A stretch of DNA of 64,000 bases from Wolfiporia cocos (taxonomy: Eukaryota; Basidiomycota; Agaricomycetes; Polyporales; Phaeolaceae), in assembly GCA_029448655.1 (NCBI GenBank), contig JACCLO010000028.1, positions 62,001 to 126,000 on the forward strand, in the 5' to 3' direction. Position 1 is the first letter of the stretch. The number at the start of each line of letters is the position of its first letter. The translations under genes and the position numbers were made by a program. Below, piece after piece: positions 57,412 through 64,000 of the stretch. Under the pieces are notes generated by a model. That model was given only the letters and a program-made list of their open reading frames with translations, did not search any database and was not told the DNA's origin.

Positions 57412-59260
57412 TCACGACCAGTTGGTGGGCCCTTTTGAGGCGAGGAGAGTATCTGAAATGTGATAACAAACTGGTGAGTCTCTCACTTTTGGCTCAATGA
57501 TCTGCTGAAGTACTGGCAATGACACTACAGGGGCCTCTTTGGTGTCGGAATCTTGAAGCATGATTGGATCGTCCCAGCTGCCAGATGGTGTCAGCACCAG
57601 AACATGGGGCATTCACTCCATCCATGCATGATCTCTGGTAGACTCCGGTGGAGGTGCGACTATGCCATTCACCATGACGGTGTAGAATGGCTGAACATGG
57701 AGCCACTGCACTGTGACCCACCACGATGATGGTATAGGTGTGGAAACTTCTTGCACAAGGTGCTTGTAGAGAAGGTACACATGATATTTCTGAGCTCCAC
57801 AGTTGCATGTCCACGTCATAATGTCTGTATTGTAGATGCTGTTAATTGGAGTCTGAGCAAGATGTTCCCGTGACCTTCTGAAGGCTTCTTGCATATGGGT
57901 AAGTGATCATGAATGCCCTTCACAATGCTTTGTAATGATCTGTGCAAGGGTCAGTTGATATGGCGGGAGCACTTTTGTGATGATTGCATGCATGGTGAGA
58001 TCAATGGGCAGGTGATTATAGCAGTGCAGAACTAGCTGCTTGAGATTCTGCCAGAGCACCTCAACCATCATTGTTATACACTTGCATGGTATGCTTGATG
58101 TGTACACCACATGCACCCAGAGACACCAGCAATCATGCGAGTACCAGGAGCTCCAGAGGTAAGCTCATACCTCATGAAGATTATTGAGTTTATAGTGTTG
58201 ATACATCTCATCAATAGCATCTTGTCGAATGTCCTTGGATGTTCAGCTCTGCCCATGCCATTTAGGGAGAAAATGGTGCTGTGATGCATGCTTTGTGAAA
58301 AGCTAGAGGATAGGCAGTCGGTGTGGTGTCAGGCAAAAGACATAGCCAGGCTTTGCTTGCTTCATTGTGCTGATTGCTCTGTCATCACAAGGTGAGCTTT
58401 CTTGGAGCTCTTCAAGTGCTTCTGCAAACTCCTCAACCTGATGCTGCAGATCATCTAGGTCTCAATCCCACTCAGCATCATTCCAATTGTCATGTTTATG
58501 ACCTATCCAGCCCATTTCTTCATCACTTTCATCTGCATGTAGATCAGGTGGGAGTATGCCCTGGCCACTCAGGTGTTCAATGTCAAAGTCTTTGGCATCT
58601 TCGGTTTCACTCTTCACAGCAGGATGGCCTGCCGGGATGGGCTTGAGTCTAAGTGGGGGCAGTGACAGGTGATGACAGATGGATACCCATCAATGAGAAG
58701 CCGGATGCGATGGAGAGGCTTCACAGGAGGGGCAGGTAGCTAGTACATATAATATGAATTAATGAGAATAAAGTCCCATTCCACAATGTTGGAAATAAAC
58801 AAACGACTGAGCCTGTCTGTTGCAGGTATGGTATGAAGTTAGCTTTGATGTAAGAGAACTCATGGCAAGCTTCATTGACATCATAGAATGCAGGTGTCTC
58901 CTTGTTCTTTGCTAAGCACTGTTTCACTGCATGGAGTGCATGCCAGAAACATAGCTGATGTTTTGCCTGTGGCCATGTGTTCCTCATTGCATTGATTTCT
59001 GACCAATCCTTGTCTGATAATGTATATTCTGGGTTGACACCAAGGTCCTTCAGCTCACCAAGAAATCTCTCAAGCACAACTTGCTTGACACCCTTATCGG
59101 CTTCCTTGTTTGTCGATATCAGTAAGAACACAAGTGGAATACCCAACCCATGTGCATCTGCAACTGCACCAAACAGTCCAAAATTGGTCCTGTTTGTGTT
59201 CCCTAGACAGATTCAATCTCAGTAATTTACTTACGTAGCAAGCTTGCATAGCACACACAC
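57412..59260 (-). pseudogene. Mutator-like (MULE) transposase relic with SWIM finger
   Basis: Minus-strand pieces in order: FGLFGAVADAHGLGIPLVFL, YTLSDKDWSEINAMR (catalytic core Asp), HQLCFWHALHAVKQCL (59260-58740); an acidic linker near 58600-58430; WYSHDCWCLW and MMVEVLWQNLKQLVLHCYN (58140-58020); then LAQTPINSIYN and TWTCNCGAQKYHVYLLYKH (57890-57760). The last is a SWIM zinc finger, normally CxC..CxH, but the third Cys is Tyr here. Several stops and shifts separate the pieces, so the protein is dead. No terminal inverted repeats were found around it. Confidence 0.8.
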
Positions 59261-59371
59261 ATGTTGAATCCATTGCAAGCTCCTGTGTATTGGAGGCCCA
59301 CTCCTCAATAAAATCTGTGACTTAGAAGGCAACTGCCTGAGTGCTGGGCTCAGCTTGCACATCTAGCAGAG

Positions 59372-59611
59372 TGACACAGACTCACCAGTCTGTGGGACCG
59401 GCCCACAGGCCGGGGACAATCCCCCAAAGCCAGTGCATCAGTGCACATCCTAAGCCAATGGGTATGCAGGCAAGGCCCTTGGCTAAGGTACCACCCAGAC
59501 GGGCAAGGTGAGGAGGGAGAGACCCAGGCAGACTGGCACACACACAGATGAGGTGGTGAGAGAGGGGCTACAGCCCAGACATCAAGAATCTTAGAGATGG
59601 GGAGTAAGCCC
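59372..59611 (-). mobile_element. Outer LTR piece (minus) interrupted by the next LTR
   Basis: Begins TGACACAGACTC and carries GTCTGTGGGACCGGCCC, the reverse of the family E end block. It continues past the inserted LTR at 60173, but its far end is not clear. Confidence 0.6.
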
Positions 59612-59616
59612 CATCT

Positions 59617-60172
59617 TGTCACGGTTTTATACCACAAGATATTGACCCTACATCCCTCGCTTTAGGTCTCTTGGGGTTCCACTGAGCGCACGGTCTCCTC
59701 ATACCTCTAGTTACCTCCACGTCAACCATCTCACATAGTACATCACGTTACCTGGTAGATAGTGCCTATGATGGGCACACATTCCGTCACCCGCATTATA
59801 ACATCACAGTATGTACATCATATGGTCATGGTAGCACATGATCCCTTAGTTATGGCACACAGGCCATTACATTAAGGTAGTCATAGCATACTGATCCATG
59901 TACATAAATACACCGGGATGAGGTCTTACAACCTCATCCTTTAGATTCTCGATGTTGGGCTATGCCCCTTTCTTCATACTGTCTGAGGGTGCACACCAGT
60001 CTTACTGCTGAGTTATTCACTTGCTCATCTGGGATGCACCATTGGCAACACATGTCGCCACCTCAGCAATGAGGTCACCCTGGTCACCACTGCATTCCTC
60101 TGATGGTACCCTTGTGGATGTGTTGGATTCCCCGGCAGGGCTGGTCCCACAGACCTATGTAAGTCTGTGTCA
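59617..60172 (+). mobile_element. Solo LTR, family E (556 b)
   Basis: TGTCACGG..CTGTGTCA with target duplication CATCT (59612-59616 and 60173-60177). Confidence 0.9.
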
Positions 60173-60177
60173 CATCT

Positions 60178-60759
60178 CTCTACCCTTTAAGTATGTACAT
60201 GGGAGCGCAACATGTCTACCCTTAAGTGCTGGCCTGTGTGCAGCACCATCCTAACGGCTGAGGTAAGAGAGTATGTAAGCGAGCATGTAACTACTGTAGT
60301 GACAGGGAGTGACCATAATGTGAGTGATGCATGGGTGCGCACTACCCCGGAGTGCCTATCTACGGGGTCAGGTGGTCATTGCCAGAGCGCCATTACTGGC
60401 ATCTCTATCCCTATGCCACATGACTCAGCACCATTACTGGTGCCTTGTCATCTATGCTTACCCCTATGCTTACGTTTACGTGCATGGACTCTGGGGCTTT
60501 TGGGCAAGCTCTTAGGTACTGGTGCACCCACATGTACTTATGCACTGGCATGAGGACTTACATCCTCATGTCTAGCATTCTTGACATTAGGGTAATGACA
60601 CCCTCTTTCATGCTGTCTACTGGGCTGCCACTCTGCTCTTAGTTCACGACATGCTAGTCTGGGGATGTCAGACCTTGCCAACCCGCCATACTGCCAACAA
60701 GACTGCTCGTTGCCCTGCCTTCCCTTGACGCCATGGGGCCTGGGACCTGTCATGGTCTA
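60178..60759. other. LTR-like debris without clear borders
   Basis: Contains LTR-typical pieces (CACCATTACTGGTGCC, GAGGACTTACATCCTCATG) and lies between two solo LTRs, so it is the body of one or two older LTRs now cut up. The plus open frame 60212-60553 has no motif. Confidence 0.5.
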
Positions 60760-61296
60760 TGTCACAGAATGCCCAGAGGGGCATTCCTAGGACAATTCAC
60801 TCCTCGCTATCACAGTATGGGCACTGCTATGTGCACGCGTGCCCCTCTCTGCTTAGTTACTTCACATCATCCCTTGATGCCAGTAGAATCACCTGACCCA
60901 GTAGATTAGTGCTAGTCAGGCAGCACACGTATCAGGTACTCACGTTCATGGTCACCACTGTAGTCACATGTAGCATTACAGTCACCCTTAGTTACGGCGC
61001 ACAGGCCTGTACTTTAGGGCATCCCTACATATGCTCCTGTCATGTACTTAAGTAGATGACAGATGGGGCTTATCCCCATCTTTTGGATTTTCAGCAATGG
61101 GCTTAGGCCCCTCTCTTGCATCTTGCTGTGGGTCTGCACCAGTCATACTACTGAGTTCTCTACTCGCTCATCTGGGGGCTTGCCTTCGTAGGCATAAGGT
61201 GACTCTGTTTAACCCTGCATAACTTGGGTGGCACCTCGATAGGTGTGTAGGGTTCCCAGCAGGGCCAGTCCCACAGACATTTGTGAGTCTGTGTCA
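60760..61296 (+). mobile_element. Solo LTR, family E (537 b)
   Basis: TGTCACAG..CTGTGTCA with target duplication GTCTA (60755-60759 and 61297-61301). It sits in an older LTR whose end GGCCAGTCCCACAGATGG..TGTATCA is at about 61325-61352. Confidence 0.9.
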
Positions 61297-61355
61297 GTCT
61301 ATTGGAGATATTCCCTGGCTATGGGCCAGTCCCACAGATGGTACATCTGTATCAG

Positions 61356-62100
61356 CATGCATGCTCCTGATCATCAAGTTGAAGATCATCATCTCCAATG
61401 TTGATCTGGGCCTTGAGCTCAAATGGCCCTACAATCTTACCCATCACTGTCTCCATAAACTCCTTCAACAACATAACATCAGTCTCAGCTTCATCATCTT
61501 CCTCATCATTGAGAGCCTTCCACTTTGTGTGTCTTTGTTCATTTTCCTTGTACATGCACTCTCAGCTTTTTTGCATGGCCTTCTAGGCAGGTCTTAGACA
61601 TCATGGGTAATGTATGCAGGCATGCAGGATGGAAGGAGGTCACTGGCTAATGTTGCCACAAGTCTTGCCTGCTTACAATTTCCTGCTGATTCATCACTTA
61701 TAATTTTTATCTAAATGTGAGAAAATACTCTGAGCGTGAGAACAATTATCGCTCTATTACTTTCAGTTAAAGGTCGGCATGGTGCATGCTAAGCGCCCAT
61801 CTGCAGTGTCGGTGCACCAGCCACAGTGGAATATGAAAAGGTCATGCAAACTTGCTGGGACATTAACCTCAAGTCTGGCTCATATTGGATGTCAAGGTGC
61901 ACTTGTGGGTGTGGCCCTTACCCTTGCTGCCCAATGGGACCAAGAATGGCTGTGGTGTGGGGGCGGAGACGGCAGAGAAGGTCAAGGAGATGTCTCAGAC
62001 ACTATCCTGTGCAGTGCCCAGGCACACTTAATCTTGTTTCCAGTGCTGGGTGGAGGTGGGGGCAGAGGTGAGGTCGGACACAAGGCAGTGCACTCAGTCT
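61356..62100. other. Stretch with a short acidic open frame, no identified gene
   Basis: The minus-strand frame 61555-61352 reads NDEEDDEAETDVMLLKEFME and VGPFELKAQINIGD, which looks like real protein but is short and unassigned. The piece CTAAGCGCCCATC near 61786 recurs at 63956, next to the right end of the window. Confidence 0.4.
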
Positions 62101-62105
62101 CACAG

Positions 62106-62572
62106 TGTCACAAATTTTGAGGCTAGGCACCTGGCTGGGCATTTACTCAGGATTTGCCCTCTGCGTGGGTCGAACGCATTGACTGATGCACAGGAAGTCA
62201 CGTGACATGGAGATTAGATAAGGAGTCGTTGATTAGGGATTGCGGACCGTCCTCCCCCCGGGCCGCTCACATGATGTAGTTGTAGATGACACCTTATGGC
62301 ATGACGATCGCGACGTCGTGCATGGCCCCCTTTAGGGTGGGCCGCGACTCAGTAGTTACGCCATCTCTACATGTATATATACTACGTCATCTGAGGGTTA
62401 CACCTCAGACTTGTTCTTCTCGATGTATGGGTGATAGCCCTCCTCTCTTGATCACTACAGCATGCTGCCTGACTCCGCCTCGCCTTGTCTCAACAACTCG
62501 GCGTTGTACCCTGGGTCTTAGTACTTATAGGGGTAGGACAGGGATAGAGGTATGCCAGTCAAGTTTGTGTCA
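62106..62572 (+). mobile_element. Solo LTR, family D-like (467 b)
   Basis: TGTCACAAATTTTGAGG..GTTTGTGTCA with target duplication CACAG (62101-62105 and 62573-62577). Shares TATATATACTACGTCATCTGAG and the CTTGTTCTTCTCGATG start region with LTR D. Confidence 0.92.
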
Positions 62573-62577
62573 CACAG

Positions 62578-62908
62578 CATTTCAGTACAATGTACAATAC
62601 AATCATACAAATGATAGCATCACTTCATGAGGATTGTTTTAGCTGAGCTATATGCAGGTGCAATATGATGCAGGCAAGCACCTGGGCATGATAAATTCAC
62701 TGTGGCAATCCAGTGTTGGAACATCCAGGCAAGTGCGTATCCGATTGCCGGCTGGGTATACCATGCAGTGACACTAGCATACTTGAACAAGTCAGAAAGA
62801 TGTGCCTTAGAGATAAGGGTACCCCTTATTATTGTAGAATTTAGGCTGTACATGCTTTGCATGTTTGCCTCCCCGCCCCAAGGATGAGACAAACCACTGT
62901 CCAACATT
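62578..62908. other. Stretch without a supported feature
   Basis: The minus open frame 62620-62946 (KAHLSDLFKYASVTAWYTQP) is not recognised and runs into MITE copy 3. Confidence 0.35.
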
Positions 62909-62916
62909 GTTGTTTC

Positions 62917-63775
62917 TAGTGATGTGCCAGGCCCAGCCTGGCTCAAAAGCCCTGGCTTTGGCCTGGCTTGGACAGCCCACAGCTTTTCAAAACCTCAGGC
63001 TGGGCCCTCATTGACGGCTCACGGCTTGGCCCAGCCTAGGCCCCGGCTCGACCATGGCCTACTACTGCTAAGATAATCATCACTTTAGCTTCAGAGCTTG
63101 AGATTCACCTTTGCCAAACCTTTCCCAGATGAAATAGAACCTTGAATCCTCCTGTCACAGATTTAACTGGCAGTCCCAGACCAGTGTCTGTGGAGACATA
63201 CGTCTAACACCCCTTAGCCAAAAGGGCCACTATAACAGCTCAGCTGTTATAGGCAGGACACGCTATATGTGTAGTTCATATTCCCACGCTAGGCACTTAT
63301 ATTGCACCGTTGAGTATTTGGCTTAATACTTGGCATGGTTGGCCTTTCTGGTATTATATGTGCCACCTGGGATTCCAACCCCAGATATTCCGTGACACCT
63401 CCAATCTATAGTAGGATTAAGTGTGAAATAATCACTCACCAGTGCAGCATTCAGTAGCGTGCCTGCCATATGGGGAATCATATAGGCACCCGAAAGTGAG
63501 CGGCAGGCTTCAATGTTGAGGACTTGACTTTTCTGTAGTTTTAAATAAACAAGATAGGTGCACAATGATTGAGTTGAGCATATAACTGGCCTGTATGGGC
63601 TTATATTGTGCCTGCCAGATATTGTAGCCATTAAGATCCCTAGGCCGGGGCTCAACAGCTTGGCCCGGCCTGGCCTGTATCTCAGGCCAGGCCCTGGGCC
63701 ATCTCAAGCCATGCTGTAAAGCCCAGCTTGGCCCGGCCCGGCTCATGGCCCAAAGCTGGGCCTGGCACATCACTA
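62917..63775. mobile_element. hAT-like MITE copy 3, split by a 245-base LTR
   Basis: Inverted ends TAGTGATGTGCCAGG.. and ..CCTGGCACATCACTA, target duplication GTTGTTTC at 62909-62916 and 63776-63783. Without the inserted LTR it is about 609 bases. Confidence 0.9.
63153..63397 (+). mobile_element. Small solo LTR (245 b) inside MITE copy 3
   Basis: TGTCACAG..CCGTGACA flanked by CCTCC (63148-63152 and 63398-63402). Related to the TRIM LTRs through the AACAGCTCAGCTGTTAT hairpin and the GTTCATATTCCCACGCT block. Confidence 0.88.
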
Positions 63776-63783
63776 GTTGTTTC

Positions 63784-64000
63784 TTGCACCGCTCACTTCG
63801 TTCGCTCTCTTTCACGCGATCCCGACGCTTGCTTCAACAATCCAGGTCCTAGTGGTGGCACCTGCTAGTGAAGCTTGCACCTATTCCATCCAATGAGACT
63901 GGGAGGAGAGAGGGGGCAGGGCGGGGAGGAGGGCTGCTCGAGGACGGGGCGCACGCTAAGCGCCCATCCGCTGTCTGCCACATCGGAGTTCGACAAGTCC
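63784..64000. other. Right end of the window, no supported gene
   Basis: Pyrimidine/purine-biased sequence with a G-rich run near 63900-63940 (GGGAGGAGAGAGGGGGCAGG). May be upstream DNA of a gene outside the window. Confidence 0.35.

Noticed and set aside
33719..63775. CRISPR array or tandem repeat made of GGCCCAGC units
   Set aside because: The repeated blocks are ends and inner parts of a dispersed MITE with target duplications, not spaced direct repeats.

Overview
The window looks like a chromosome segment of a filamentous basidiomycete, probably a wood-decay type agaricomycete. Genes are cut by many 45-70 base introns with GT..AG borders, an MSH4 orthologue and an NRPS-like adenylating enzyme are present, and the repeats are Ty3/gypsy elements with chromodomains of the fungal type. 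The species cannot be named from sequence alone.

Left part (1-24.3 kb) is gene-bearing. In order: an adenylate-forming reductase-type gene running left; a 3' relic of a lunapark-like gene; a small two-exon unknown gene; an intron-rich unknown gene with a His-Gly-Asp motif; a complete MSH4 on the minus strand (8246-11993); an unknown plus-strand gene with two in-frame nonsense codons; a further unknown gene; and a long plus-strand gene (14743-19127) whose layout (helical N-terminus, PH-like segment, basic/disordered middle, C-terminal coiled coil) resembles the meiotic chromosome-axis proteins Red1/Rec10/SYCP2. MSH4 (MutS-gamma, crossover formation) and this candidate axis protein therefore lie within 3 kb of each other. 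Then comes a Crinkler-type nuclease-kinase gene split by a solo LTR.

Right part (24.3-63.8 kb) is a nested retroelement island. Gypsy element 1 (24299-33670, minus, target duplication CTCCC) has two nearly equal LTRs and contains a miniature LTR element (TRIM) in its gag. A hAT-like MITE family with 8-base target duplications occurs three times, two copies split by later LTR insertions. Gypsy element 2 (about 40500-53682, plus) is broken by a 6-kb non-autonomous LTR element (42813-48869) and by two solo LTRs. Both gypsy elements carry a dUTPase domain, but in different places: between protease and reverse transcriptase in element 1, after the integrase chromodomain in element 2. From 54 to 63 kb there are many solo LTRs, several in nested pairs with clean 5-base duplications, plus a decayed Mutator-like (MULE) transposase with a damaged SWIM finger.

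The most interesting signals are the MSH4/axis-protein neighbourhood, an 8-base microexon inside the MSH4 Walker A motif, the two dUTPase arrangements, a covarying hairpin motif repeated three times in the non-autonomous LTR element, and tRNA-like sequence inside the TRIM. Many ORFs of the island are interrupted by single-base shifts; real decay and assembly indels cannot be separated by reading alone.
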